In this document: positions 17,685 to 26,770 of the stretch, piece by piece
How the letters are laid out: each line of letters begins with the position of its first letter
Position numbering within the stretch: position 1 is the first letter of the stretch
Assembly: GCF_001746755.1 (NCBI RefSeq)
Contig: NZ_MCGG01000025.1
Location: 79,227-143,226, forward strand
Source: Magnetovibrio blakemorei
GTDB lineage: Bacteria > Pseudomonadota > Alphaproteobacteria > Rhodospirillales > Magnetovibrionaceae
Length of the DNA stretch: 64,000 bases
Direction: 5' to 3'
Made by a program: the position numbers and the translations under genes
The notes under the pieces: model-generated
Told to the model about the DNA's origin: nothing
The model's input: only the letters and a program-made list of their open reading frames with translations
Databases searched by the model: none

Positions 17685-18521
17685 ATGACCGATCAAACTG
17701 ACCCTAACCCCCCGACAGTCATCGAAGTCCGCGACTTGGTCACGCACTACGGTACCCGGCAAATTCTCAACGGTGTCGACGTTGATATCGTCGAAGGCGA
17801 AATCATGGTCATCATGGGCGGGTCCGGTTCGGGCAAGTCCACGTTCTTGCGCCACTTGATGGCGCTGCAACGTCCGACCTCCGGGACCATCAAAATCCTC
17901 GGCCAAGACGTTTGGCGTCTGCCGCAAAAGAAGCTGTTTGAACTGCGTAAAAAGCTGGGCGTGACGTTCCAAGGTGGAGCGTTGTTCAGTTCCATGACGG
18001 TGGGCGAAAACATCATGCTGCCGCTTTATGAACACACCAAGCTGGACCGCATGACCATGGAAATCATGGCCCGCATGAAGCTGGAAGTGGTTGATCTGGC
18101 CGGCTTTGAAGATCTGATGCCGTCAGAGCTGTCGGGCGGCATGATCAAACGTGCGGCGGTGGCGCGCGCGGTGATCATGGATCCGCGCATTTTGTTTTTT
18201 GACGAGCCGTCAGCGGGTCTTGATCCGGTGGTGTCATCGCAATTGGACGATTTGATTTTGCGTCTGCGCGACGCCATGGGCATGACCATTTGCGTGGTCA
18301 CTCATGAACTGGAAAGTGCGTTTAAAATAGCTGATCGCATCACTGTGTTGGACAGGGGCAATATCTTGTTCGTCGGCACGGTACAAGAACTGCACGATCA
18401 TCCCAGTGAACGCATTCAAAACTTGCTCAATCGCCGTTCGGAAGAAGCGGAAATTGATGCCGATGAATATCTGCGCCGCTTGACCGGTGATAAAGAAGAA
18501 GCTGAGGGAATGCCAAGATGA
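17685..18521 (+). CDS. mlaF: Mla-type lipid transport ATP-binding protein
   Basis: 278 residues with a complete ABC ATPase: Walker A GGSGSGKSTFL, signature LSGGMIKRAAVARA, Walker B ILFFDEPSAGLDP and the switch histidine in VVTHE. The phrase LSGGMIKR is typical of MlaF. It powers lipid movement through MlaE and MlaD. The gene begins 12 bases after mlaE and overlaps mlaD by four bases. Confidence 0.96.
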   Translation: MTDQTDPNPPTVIEVRDLVTHYGTRQILNGVDVDIVEGEIMVIMGGSGSGKSTFLRHLMALQRPTSGTIKILGQDVWRLPQKKLFELRKKLGVTFQGGALFSSMTVGENIMLPLYEHTKLDRMTMEIMARMKLEVVDLAGFEDLMPSELSGGMIKRAAVARAVIMDPRILFFDEPSAGLDPVVSSQLDDLILRLRDAMGMTICVVTHELESAFKIADRITVLDRGNILFVGTVQELHDHPSERIQNLLNRRSEEAEIDADEYLRRLTGDKEEAEGMPR

Positions 18522-19456
18522 ATACGGCGAGAATCAATTATGTAGCAGTCGGGGCTTTTGTCATCCTCACCCTGGTGGGGGTCGTGGTGTCGATTGCCAT
18601 GCTGACCGGGCGAACGGGGGCGACGGATGCCTATTATTCCGTCTACAAAAATGTCACCGGCGTGAAATTCGGCACCCAAGTGTTTTACGAAGGCTATCCC
18701 ATCGGCCAAGTGGAAAAGGTCACGCCCATCGCCGATGGCGGGGCGATGTCCTTTCGCGTGGATTACGAAGTGTCCCAAGGCTGGCAGATTCCGGACAACA
18801 GCATCGCGCGCATCGGTGCAGCGGGACTTTTGTCGGCGATTTCCATTAACCTCGACGCGGGCGATAGTCCCATTGCCCACAAACCGGGCGCTATGGTCGA
18901 GGCTCAGGAGGCTTCCGACCTGTTTAAAGTGATGTCGGGTGTCGCGGGCGACATTTCCAACATGGCCGAGCACGATATCCGCCCGCTTTTGGGCACCATC
19001 AACGTCGCTGTTACCAACTTCGCCGCGACCATTGAAACCGTGGGCAATCTGTTGGATGAAGACGGACAGCGGATGGTCAAGCAATTTGGTGCGGTGGCCA
19101 GCGACCTGTCGAATTTGGTGGTGGACTTAAACGAACGGTTGCCGCGCATCGTTGAAAATGTGGACAATTCAACGGCCAATTTTGCCGATTTGTCGCGCGA
19201 TTTGTCGGCGACCCGCATCAAGATTGATCAATTGCTGAACTCCAGCAACGCGATGATCGGTGAAAACCGGAGCGAAGTACGCCAATCCATGGAAGACTTA
19301 AAACACGTCACCGATTCCTTGGCGCGTCATATTGATTCGATCAATCAAAATATTGAAGGCGCTGCGCGCAACATGAACGAGTTCTCACGTGAAATTCGCC
19401 AAAATCCTGGGCTGCTGTTGTCGGGTACAGCGCCTCAGGCCAAAGGCAACCAGTAA
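18518..19456 (+). CDS. mlaD: MCE family lipid-binding protein (MlaD-like)
   Basis: 312 residues: one N-terminal membrane helix (about 8-28), an MCE domain (about 38-120, with VTGVKFGTQVFYEGYPIGQV) and a long helical C-terminal region to about 300. MCE proteins assemble as hexamers in the periplasm and pass lipids between membranes. The C-terminal extension is longer than in the 180-residue E. coli MlaD and may form a helical stalk or needle. It overlaps mlaF and precedes the lipoprotein gene by 12 bases. Confidence 0.93.
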   Translation: MNTARINYVAVGAFVILTLVGVVVSIAMLTGRTGATDAYYSVYKNVTGVKFGTQVFYEGYPIGQVEKVTPIADGGAMSFRVDYEVSQGWQIPDNSIARIGAAGLLSAISINLDAGDSPIAHKPGAMVEAQEASDLFKVMSGVAGDISNMAEHDIRPLLGTINVAVTNFAATIETVGNLLDEDGQRMVKQFGAVASDLSNLVVDLNERLPRIVENVDNSTANFADLSRDLSATRIKIDQLLNSSNAMIGENRSEVRQSMEDLKHVTDSLARHIDSINQNIEGAARNMNEFSREIRQNPGLLLSGTAPQAKGNQ

Positions 19457-19468
19457 GGTCTTTAAAAC

Positions 19469-20116
19469 ATGAAACACTTCATTCGCACGTCTCTCCCTAC
19501 CTTGTTGCTGGTTGGCTTGGTCGCCGCGTGCGCGTCTGCACCGCCCGCGCCGGAAGACGCGTTTTATCGCTTGAGTCCGCGCGCCGCCGCTCCGCTTGCC
19601 GGGACGCCAGTATTGAAGGGCGCCATCGAAGTGGATCGCTTCGTTGCGTCGGGCTCGTTGGCAAATCGTCCGGTATTGTTCGTCGAAGCGGGTTCCAATG
19701 CGGTCAGTGAATATCATTATCACTTCTGGATCGAAGCGCCGCCCATCTTGCTGCAAAATGCCTTGGTGTCCTATTTGCGGTCTGCGGGCGTTGCCGAACG
19801 GGTCGCGACCCCGGAAATGCGGGACACCCCCGATTATACGGTGCGAGGGCGCTTGATGCGTTTGGAAACCCTGGTTGGCGAGACGCCCAAAGGGGTCGTG
19901 GAATTTGAGCTGAGCTTGCGCCGCGAAAGCGATGGCGCGTTGTTGGTGTTGGGTGAATATTCATCCGAAGTGCCTTCCACCTCCAATGGCGTGAAGGCGG
20001 ATGTCTTGGCTATTGAAAAAGCCGCCAACAACGCCTTTCACGATTTTGTTGCGGACATTCAGGCTCAAGGCATGGAAATTCAGGGGTCACAAACTCGGGG
20101 AGCAGAGGCAAAGTGA
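19469..20116 (+). CDS. ABC-type transport auxiliary lipoprotein (PqiC-like)
   Basis: 215 residues with a lipoprotein signal peptide; the lipobox VAAC places the lipidated cysteine near residue 19. The body fits the ABC_trans_aux family (YRLSPR near the start, then IEVDRFVASGSLANRPVLF), which includes PqiC. As in other MCE operons it should sit in the outer membrane and receive lipids or dock the MCE complex. The stop overlaps the following methyltransferase start. Confidence 0.88.
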   Translation: MKHFIRTSLPTLLLVGLVAACASAPPAPEDAFYRLSPRAAAPLAGTPVLKGAIEVDRFVASGSLANRPVLFVEAGSNAVSEYHYHFWIEAPPILLQNALVSYLRSAGVAERVATPEMRDTPDYTVRGRLMRLETLVGETPKGVVEFELSLRRESDGALLVLGEYSSEVPSTSNGVKADVLAIEKAANNAFHDFVADIQAQGMEIQGSQTRGAEAK

Positions 20117-21471
20117 GCCGCCCTTCCAAACCCAGGCCGGGTGGCGGGCGCGGTCCAAAAGGACGGCGCAAGCGTCCTGACGCCAAAGCCCCATCCCTGA
20201 CGGTCCAAGTGAGCATCGACAAACTTGGTGCACAGGGTGATGGCTTGGCGAAAGCCAGCATTTTGTCACGCCCCCAAACCCTCTACATTGCGGGCGCGCT
20301 GCCCGGTGAAGTGGTGTTGGCGCAGACCGTTTCCAAACGCGGTGATGGCTTGGTGGCCCAATTGATCGAGGTTCAGCAGGCCAGTCCGCTGCGCAAGGAA
20401 CCGGGCTGCCCGCATTTTAACACCTGCGGGGGATGCGCGCTTCAACACCTTGAACTCAATGCTTACGCAGCTTTTAAGCGCGACCGGGTGGTGCAGGCGT
20501 TGGTCCAGCGGGGTTTTCAAAACCCACCTGTGACCGAACCGATTTTGACCGGTGAAGGGACCCGCAGGCGGGTGATCTTCACGGCGCAAAAACGCGGCAA
20601 GCTGGTTCTGTTCGGCTATAACGCCCATGCCAGTCACGACATTGTCGCGGTGAACCGTTGCCCATTGTTGGTCGACAGCCTCAATGCTTTGATTGAGCCG
20701 CTGAACCAAGCGCTGAACTCCATCTTGAAAGACGGCGAGCGCACCCGCGTTCATGTGACGGCGTGTGAAAATGGCGCGGATGTGATGATCGAAGGCTCCG
20801 AAACGCCGGGGTTGGCGGCGCGTGAAGCCTTGGCCACGTTTGTTCAAAGCACCGATGCGGTGCGGGTCAGTTGGAAAGAAGACGGCCAGAACCCTGAGCC
20901 CATTGCGCAAGAAAGCCCGCCGATGATTTATTTGTCGGGGGTTCCCGTGGAATTGCCTCCGGGGGCGTTTTTGCAGGCCAGCGTCGAAGGGGAGCACGCC
21001 ATTCGCGATGCGGTTTTGGCGGGTATTGGACCCAAGGCCGGCCGTGTGGCTGACTTGTATTGCGGCTTGGGCAGTTTTTCCATTCCCTTGGCGCAGCAAG
21101 TCATCGTCGATGCGGTGGACGCGACGGAGGCCCCGGTCAAGGCCCTGGAACGCGCCGCCGGACGGGCTGGGTTGGGCGGGCGGGTGAAGGCTCAGGTGCG
21201 CGATCTGGATCGGCAGCCCTTTGATGGCAAAGAGCTGGCGAAGTTTGACGCGGTGGTGTTCGATCCACCGCGCTCAGGTGCCGCTGAACAGGTTTCTCGC
21301 TTGGCCGGCGCCGATGTGGACCGCGTTGTGGGGGTGTCGTGCAATCCGGCAACGTTTGCTCGCGATGCCCGCATTTTGGTGGACGGCGGCTATGAATTGT
21401 TGTCGGTCCAACCCATTGACCAGTTCACCTATAGCCCGCATGTGGAGTTGGTGGCGCATTTTTCGCGTTAG
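20113..21471 (+). CDS. TrmA/RlmD-family RNA m5U methyltransferase
   Basis: 452 residues beginning at a GTG that overlaps the lipoprotein stop. A basic N-terminal tail and TRAM domain (about 35-95) precede the iron-sulfur cysteines CPHFNTCGGC and a fourth cysteine in NRCPLL. The C-terminal Rossmann fold has ADLYCGLGSFS for SAM, FDPPRSG, and the nucleophile in VSCNPATFARD. These are the features of [4Fe-4S]-containing m5U methyltransferases such as RlmD acting on 23S rRNA; the exact uridine cannot be told. Confidence 0.92.
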   Translation: MSRPSKPRPGGGRGPKGRRKRPDAKAPSLTVQVSIDKLGAQGDGLAKASILSRPQTLYIAGALPGEVVLAQTVSKRGDGLVAQLIEVQQASPLRKEPGCPHFNTCGGCALQHLELNAYAAFKRDRVVQALVQRGFQNPPVTEPILTGEGTRRRVIFTAQKRGKLVLFGYNAHASHDIVAVNRCPLLVDSLNALIEPLNQALNSILKDGERTRVHVTACENGADVMIEGSETPGLAAREALATFVQSTDAVRVSWKEDGQNPEPIAQESPPMIYLSGVPVELPPGAFLQASVEGEHAIRDAVLAGIGPKAGRVADLYCGLGSFSIPLAQQVIVDAVDATEAPVKALERAAGRAGLGGRVKAQVRDLDRQPFDGKELAKFDAVVFDPPRSGAAEQVSRLAGADVDRVVGVSCNPATFARDARILVDGGYELLSVQPIDQFTYSPHVELVAHFSR

Positions 21472-21610
21472 CCTGCACGTCATAAATTTACAAATCAACA
21501 CGGCTATATTATACCAAGCCCAGGTCAGCTAAGCCCCAATACCGTTGACCTGTTGTGACCTCCCCCCATAGCCATAAATACGGCCTGCAAAAGCAAGAAT
21601 TGAGGACACA

Positions 21611-24553
21611 ATGGTGCACCCCACGAAAACGGCTGCAACGTCAGCGATAACCACCGACGCCTTTCGCGATTCAGAAAAGAAGATTTTGCCCGGTGCGTGC
21701 GACCTGCGTGACGAACTGGCCGATCGGCTGGTCCTCTTTCAGCGCGAAGCACGGGAAAATCATCTGCAATCCCCGACCCGGCGGATGGCCCTGCACGTTT
21801 CGTGTTTGGCCCAAGACGGCCAGGTATCGGTTAGCGATCTGTCCGACTTGGTGCGGTTGCTGACCATCAACGCGTTTAAATATCGTTCGGAACGCCTGCG
21901 TGCTTATGTCGGTGAAATCGATCGTGAACGCAACGAAGCCACGTTGCGCACCCTGTTTCAGGACTTGGCGTGTCAGGACGGCAAAACCGTTTCGTTCGAC
22001 GCGTTTAAGGCCCGTGTTGAGCGCGAAGTGTTTGGCATCGTCATCACCGCACACCCGACCTTTACGGTGTCACAAGACCTAACTTGTGCCGAGGCCACCT
22101 TGGCGGCGGGGCGCGGGGTGGACGGCGTGCCGTTATCGTCTGCCGACCTGGATGCGCTGGTCAGAACCATCGCCGAAAAACCCCACGGTACCCCTGATCA
22201 AATCGGACTGGATGATGAACAACGCTTTGCCCTTATGGCGATTGGCAACATTCACAAGGCGTTGCGGCGGATTTATGCGGTGGTGTTTGACGTGGCCAGG
22301 GATTTGTACCCCGATCAGTGGCAGACCCTCACCCCGCGTCTTTTGACCGTCGCCAGCTGGGTGGGCTACGATTTGGATGGCCGCGCCGACATTCGCTGGT
22401 CGGATTCTTTGTCCATGCGCATGGACGTGGAGCGTTTGGCATTGGAAGGCTATCTGCACAGCCTTGCCGATATCGGTGGGGCTGAAGTCGCCCCCGCCCA
22501 AGCGATGCTGCAAACGGCTCTCGATAACTTGGCTGCCGACATGGAGCGCCTCAAACTCAACCCCGATAACGCCGATGAAGTTGGTGCGTTCAGCCGGACT
22601 CTGTCGGCCAGCCTTGAGCACCGCTTGGTGAACATCGCCCAAGTTACGGATATGCTGACGAACGCCATCAACGGGGGTGCGGCCAAAACGGCGGAGCTGG
22701 CGGTGCTGCGCGCCGAAATGGCGAATTTTGGCTTGGCCTTTGCGCACACCCATATGCGCATCAACGCGACCCAGCTGACCAACGCCGTGCGTCACGATAT
22801 CGACATCACCACGTCGCCGGAAGATCCTGCCAACCGGCGGCGCTATTTGGTGGAAATATCGGCCCTGCTGGACAAGGTTCAGCCCGTCAAAATCAACTTT
22901 GGCACCATGATGAATGAACGCGCCACCGCCAAGCGGGTGTTTATGTTGGTGGCGAAGTTTTTGAAGTACGTCGACGCTGCGGAACCGGTACGGTTTTTGA
23001 TTGCCGAATGCAACACGCCCTTTACGGTTCTGACGGCGTTGTATTTTGCCAAGCTGTTTGGGGTTGCCGACAAGATCGACATTTCACCCTTGTTTGAAAC
23101 CGGGGTGGCGTTGGATCAAGGTCACGAAATCATTGCGGAACTGCTCAAAAACCCAACCTACGTGGACTATGTCAAAACCCGCGGGCGCATTTGCATGCAG
23201 ACGGGCTTTTCCGATGCGGGGCGTTATATTGGGCAGGTTCCGGCGTCTTTGGCCATCGAACGCATTCGCATTAAATTGGCCAAGAGCATGCAAAAAAGCG
23301 GCGTTGATGGCGTTGATTTGCTGATTTTTGACACCCACGGTGAATCCATTGGCCGGGGCGCGCATCCGTTGAGTTTTGCCGACCGGTTGGACTACACCTA
23401 TCCGCCCCACGCGCGGGCGTGCTTTAAAAATGCGGGCATTCACGTCAAGCAAGAGGTGAGCTTCCAAGGCGGTGATGGTTATGTCTACTTCTCCCACCCC
23501 GACCTGGCGTTCGCCACCGTGTGTCGGTTGATCGAACATGCCCTGTCCGAGCCCAAGAATACGGGCTCATTGGATGTGTTTTACGAAGACACCGATTATT
23601 CGTTGGATTACTTCATGACGGTGAAGGGATTTAATGAACGGCTGATGGAAAATGCCAATTACGCCGCGACCTTGAACTTGTTTGGCACCAACCTGTTGTA
23701 TCCGACCGGATCGCGCAAGGTGAAGCGCCAGCACGAAGGCGGTGCCCAGGTGGACCTGGAACACCCCAGCCAAGTGCGGGCCATTCCCCACAACGCGATT
23801 TTGCAGCAGCTCGGTTATTTTTCCAACACCATCAGCGGCCACGGCAAAGCCATGGCCAAAGACTTAGATCGATTTGTCGAAATTTTTCAGCTTTCCGACA
23901 GATGTCGCCGTTTCACCGCCATGGTGGCGTTTGCCCGCCACCTGTCCAACTTGGACGCTTTGCATGGCTATGTGTCTTTGTTCGATCCTGCCATCTGGTT
24001 GCGTCGTGCGGCGATTGAACCCAATGCAAAACGCGCCGAGCAGATGCAGACGCTGGCCAATATGCTGCGTCATTCCAGTCGTCACGAAAAGGTTAACCGG
24101 GTGTACCGGATTTTCTTGAACGACACCTTGTATCTGGACCAAGGCCTGAAAGCTGTGGGCGCGGATCAAATGCTGCCTGAATTGGTGGATGAGTGTTATC
24201 CCGACTTGCTGTTGTTGCATGCGGTGCGCATTGCGTTGATCCATGAAATGTTTCTTATTGTGGCGCGTTTGCCGAAATTTTCTGATCGCTACGATACGTC
24301 GTCCGATGACTTGGTGAATGAACTGTTGAACTTAGATGTTGAACACGCGCTGGGCGTGCTGCGTCAAGCCTTTCCGGTGTCCGGTGTGCCTGCGGATGCA
24401 AAGGCCTTCGGCGAGGAATCCACCTACCGTACGGGTGATGAGCGTGGCTATGAAAAAGAGCATCGTGAACTGTTTGAGCCTCTCGAACAGCTCTATGACC
24501 TCACCCGTCGCATTTCCATCGCAGTTGCACACATGTCTGGCGCGGTGGGCTAA
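21611..24553 (+). CDS. phosphoenolpyruvate carboxylase-like protein with altered active site
   Basis: 980 residues, alignable along most of the PEP carboxylase family. ITAHPTF (His148) matches the catalytic VLTAHPTE, ISPLFET matches the metal-binding PLFET, and FSDAG matches YSDSNKD. The normally invariant FHGRGG loop is instead FDTHGESIGRG (about residues 572-582), so the His and first Arg are replaced while the later GRG is kept, and the lysine in YSDSAKD is an Arg. Either this is a divergent but active carboxylase forming oxaloacetate, or a paralogue with another role. It is monocistronic. Confidence 0.8.
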   Translation: MVHPTKTAATSAITTDAFRDSEKKILPGACDLRDELADRLVLFQREARENHLQSPTRRMALHVSCLAQDGQVSVSDLSDLVRLLTINAFKYRSERLRAYVGEIDRERNEATLRTLFQDLACQDGKTVSFDAFKARVEREVFGIVITAHPTFTVSQDLTCAEATLAAGRGVDGVPLSSADLDALVRTIAEKPHGTPDQIGLDDEQRFALMAIGNIHKALRRIYAVVFDVARDLYPDQWQTLTPRLLTVASWVGYDLDGRADIRWSDSLSMRMDVERLALEGYLHSLADIGGAEVAPAQAMLQTALDNLAADMERLKLNPDNADEVGAFSRTLSASLEHRLVNIAQVTDMLTNAINGGAAKTAELAVLRAEMANFGLAFAHTHMRINATQLTNAVRHDIDITTSPEDPANRRRYLVEISALLDKVQPVKINFGTMMNERATAKRVFMLVAKFLKYVDAAEPVRFLIAECNTPFTVLTALYFAKLFGVADKIDISPLFETGVALDQGHEIIAELLKNPTYVDYVKTRGRICMQTGFSDAGRYIGQVPASLAIERIRIKLAKSMQKSGVDGVDLLIFDTHGESIGRGAHPLSFADRLDYTYPPHARACFKNAGIHVKQEVSFQGGDGYVYFSHPDLAFATVCRLIEHALSEPKNTGSLDVFYEDTDYSLDYFMTVKGFNERLMENANYAATLNLFGTNLLYPTGSRKVKRQHEGGAQVDLEHPSQVRAIPHNAILQQLGYFSNTISGHGKAMAKDLDRFVEIFQLSDRCRRFTAMVAFARHLSNLDALHGYVSLFDPAIWLRRAAIEPNAKRAEQMQTLANMLRHSSRHEKVNRVYRIFLNDTLYLDQGLKAVGADQMLPELVDECYPDLLLLHAVRIALIHEMFLIVARLPKFSDRYDTSSDDLVNELLNLDVEHALGVLRQAFPVSGVPADAKAFGEESTYRTGDERGYEKEHRELFEPLEQLYDLTRRISIAVAHMSGAVG

Positions 24554-24713
24554 GTTCCCAATTTCATTTGTAAAATTATTGGATGTCTTTGTGAAAATTA
24601 GGGAATTGTGCAGTGCGGTATATTATCCTTTCAATATATATGGATAAACTGAAATAATTCTCTATTATAGTCGGACTGGGACATAAAAACTTTTAGAGAA
24701 GAGGTAACCCAAC

Positions 24714-25148
24714 ATGAAAATTTCGACGATCCTTCTGCGCAAAGGTGCCAACGTGATTTCATTGCGTCCTGAAGACACCGTGCAAACCGCATCGGCCATT
24801 TTGACGATCAATAAAATTGGTGCGTTACCGGTGCGAAATAGCGCTGAAGAATTGGTTGGCATTTTGTCCGAACGTGACATCGTTAAAGGCATGCATCAAA
24901 TGGGGGCGGCCTGCATCAATTCTTTGGTGCAAGATTTGATGTCGACGAAAGTGACGACCTGTACTGAAGACGAAGATGTGCAAAGCGTTCAGCAAAAAAT
25001 GCACAATGGCCGCTTCCGCCATATTCCGGTGATCAAAGAAGGCAAACTCATTGGCGTGATCAGCCAGGGTGACGTGATGCACATGTGCATCGAACAAGCG
25101 CAAACCGAAGCCAGCGTGATGCGCGAACTCGCCATCGCACGCGGCTAA
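24714..25148 (+). CDS. CBS-pair domain protein
   Basis: 144 residues made of two CBS motifs, the first about 8-65 (VQTASAILTINKIGALPV), the second about 75-130 (VQSVQQKMHNGRFRHIPVI). Such proteins bind adenosine nucleotides or similar ligands and often regulate other enzymes. No catalytic or membrane domain is attached. It has its own AT-rich upstream region (24560-24710) and is followed by a bidirectional terminator shared with gapR. Confidence 0.92.
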   Translation: MKISTILLRKGANVISLRPEDTVQTASAILTINKIGALPVRNSAEELVGILSERDIVKGMHQMGAACINSLVQDLMSTKVTTCTEDEDVQSVQQKMHNGRFRHIPVIKEGKLIGVISQGDVMHMCIEQAQTEASVMRELAIARG

Positions 25149-25194
25149 GACAAACCCGGTTTCACGCTCAAAAAAACGATTCCAAACGAAAATA

Positions 25195-25220
25195 CGGCGC
25201 GGTGCCCCAGCCCCGCGCCG
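25195..25220. terminator. bidirectional terminator between CBS gene and gapR
   Basis: Arms CGGCGCGG (25195-25202) and CCGCGCCG (25213-25220) form a strong stem in the gap between two convergent genes. T-rich sequence follows on both strands, more clearly on the minus strand. Confidence 0.65.
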
Positions 25221-25259
25221 ATTTGCGTTGTTTGGTCTTCTGTCATTAACGACGGATGA

Positions 25260-25502
25260 TCACATCCCCAGCGCGCGTTTGTAGACGTCGAGCAGGTCTT
25301 CTTGTTCTTGGCGTTCTGAAACGTCCATTTTGCGCAGACGCACGATTTGGCGCAGGATTTTAACGTCGAAGCCGGTGCCTTTGGCTTCGGAATAGACTTC
25401 GCGGATGTCCGCAGCCAGAGCGGCTTTTTCTTCTTCCAGGCGCTCGATGCGTTCGATGAAAGAGCGTAAACGGTCGCCGGCAATGCCACCAACGTCGGTC
25501 AT
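25260..25502 (-). CDS. gapR: DUF2312 protein, GapR nucleoid-associated protein
   Basis: From the ATG at 25502, preceded by AAGGA seven bases upstream, the product is 80 residues, the usual size for DUF2312. The motifs [35 protein letters not shown] and [11 protein letters not shown] are those of GapR, which clamps overtwisted DNA ahead of replication and transcription and stimulates topoisomerases. An upstream in-frame start would add 17 residues without family similarity and was not used. Confidence 0.93.
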   Translation of the reverse strand: MTDVGGIAGDRLRSFIERIERLEEEKAALAADIREVYSEAKGTGFDVKILRQIVRLRKMDVSERQEQEDLLDVYKRALGM

Positions 25503-25597
25503 GGTGAAGTCCTTTTCTACCCTGTTGCAACATGAGCTGTTGGGCTGGACCATAACCGGGGCGAAATGCGCCGTCTATGTGGAAAACTTGGGGATAA

Positions 25598-26734
25598 CTA
25601 TAGATCTTCCACGGTGGTTGAGATCAGCCAATCGACAACTGATTTAAAGGCCTCTTCGTCGGAGGCGCCAACACCCTTGGCCGTGTCAAAGACCGCGCAT
25701 TGTTCGTGTGCGCTGGTTGATACGTTTAAGATGGTGGGGATGTGGGCGAGCTCATCGACGCAATTTAAAGCCTCGGCGTCTTCGGCCAAGATGTTGAGCA
25801 ATTCATCGATCAACTCATGAAACGGCACCATTTCTCCGCGACCAAAGTCAATCATGCCTTCATCGATGCCATAGCGTTGCGCTCGCCAGCGGTTTTCATT
25901 GATCAGCATATTGGCGTAAATGCGCCAGCGTTGGTTGCCCCGGCGTAAGCGGTACAGCATGCGCAAGATGCACTGAAACAGCGCCGCGATGGCGGTGGCG
26001 TCTTTGAGTCGGGTGCACACGTCGGTGATGCGCATTTCCAGGGTGGGAAACTTCGCCGAGGGGCGCAAATCCCACCACAGCATGGAGGCGTCGGGAATGA
26101 CACCAACCTTGATCAAGATATCGACGTGACGCTGGTATTCGGTGAAGGTGTCGAAATGACACGGCAAGCCGCTGCGCGGCAATTCATCAAAAACGCTGAG
26201 GCGATAAGATTTTAACCCGGTGTTGGCTCCGCGCCAAAACGGCGATGAGGTCGATAATGCCAGCAGATGGGGCAAAAAATAGCTGGCCTGGTTCAACAGA
26301 TCGATGCGCAGGTCGTCGTCATCAATGCCAACGTGCACGTGCATGCCGCAAATCAGCAAGCGCCGCGCGACTCCTTGCATGGCGTCGGCCAGTTCGTTGT
26401 AGCGCTGCTTGTCGGTGTGGACTTGATGGGACCATTCGGAAAATGGATGGGTGGATGCGGCAATGGGGGCTAAGCCAAAATCAGCGGCGACATCCGCGAC
26501 GGTACGGCGCAGATAGGCCAATTGTCCGTGGGCTTCGCTGGCGCTGGCGCAGACGGTGGTGCCAACTTCGATTTGGGCTTTGAGAAACTCCGGACGCACC
26601 AAATCTTTGATGCGGTGCTCGAACGCGACCAGCATTTCGGACGGGGGTTCACTGGCCAAAGCCCGGGTTTGCGTATCGACCAGCAGGTATTCTTCTTCGA
26701 TGCCAATGGTGAAGCTGGGTTCTTTGACGGTCAT
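25598..26734 (-). CDS. carboxylate-amine ligase, GCS2/YbdK family
   Basis: 378 residues from the ATG at 26734, which has GGAGGG about ten bases upstream; an earlier in-frame ATG would overlap that site. The start TIGIEEEYLLVD, GMHVHVGI and SAKFPTLEMRITDVC are characteristic of the YbdK branch of glutamate-cysteine ligase type 2 enzymes, which have weak gamma-glutamylcysteine ligase activity in vitro and an uncertain physiological substrate. The next gene in the same direction upstream encodes N-formylglutamate amidohydrolase, a pairing suggesting linked amino-acid metabolism. Confidence 0.9.
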   Translation of the reverse strand: MTVKEPSFTIGIEEEYLLVDTQTRALASEPPSEMLVAFEHRIKDLVRPEFLKAQIEVGTTVCASASEAHGQLAYLRRTVADVAADFGLAPIAASTHPFSEWSHQVHTDKQRYNELADAMQGVARRLLICGMHVHVGIDDDDLRIDLLNQASYFLPHLLALSTSSPFWRGANTGLKSYRLSVFDELPRSGLPCHFDTFTEYQRHVDILIKVGVIPDASMLWWDLRPSAKFPTLEMRITDVCTRLKDATAIAALFQCILRMLYRLRRGNQRWRIYANMLINENRWRAQRYGIDEGMIDFGRGEMVPFHELIDELLNILAEDAEALNCVDELAHIPTILNVSTSAHEQCAVFDTAKGVGASDEEAFKSVVDWLISTTVEDL

Positions 26735-26770
26735 TGCATTGGACCCTCCGCACAAATTCTTGTCTTCAGT

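Noticed and set aside
16869..18035. 388-codon minus-strand open frame over mlaE and mlaF
   Set aside because: His/Arg/Gln-rich shadow of two clear ABC transporter genes.
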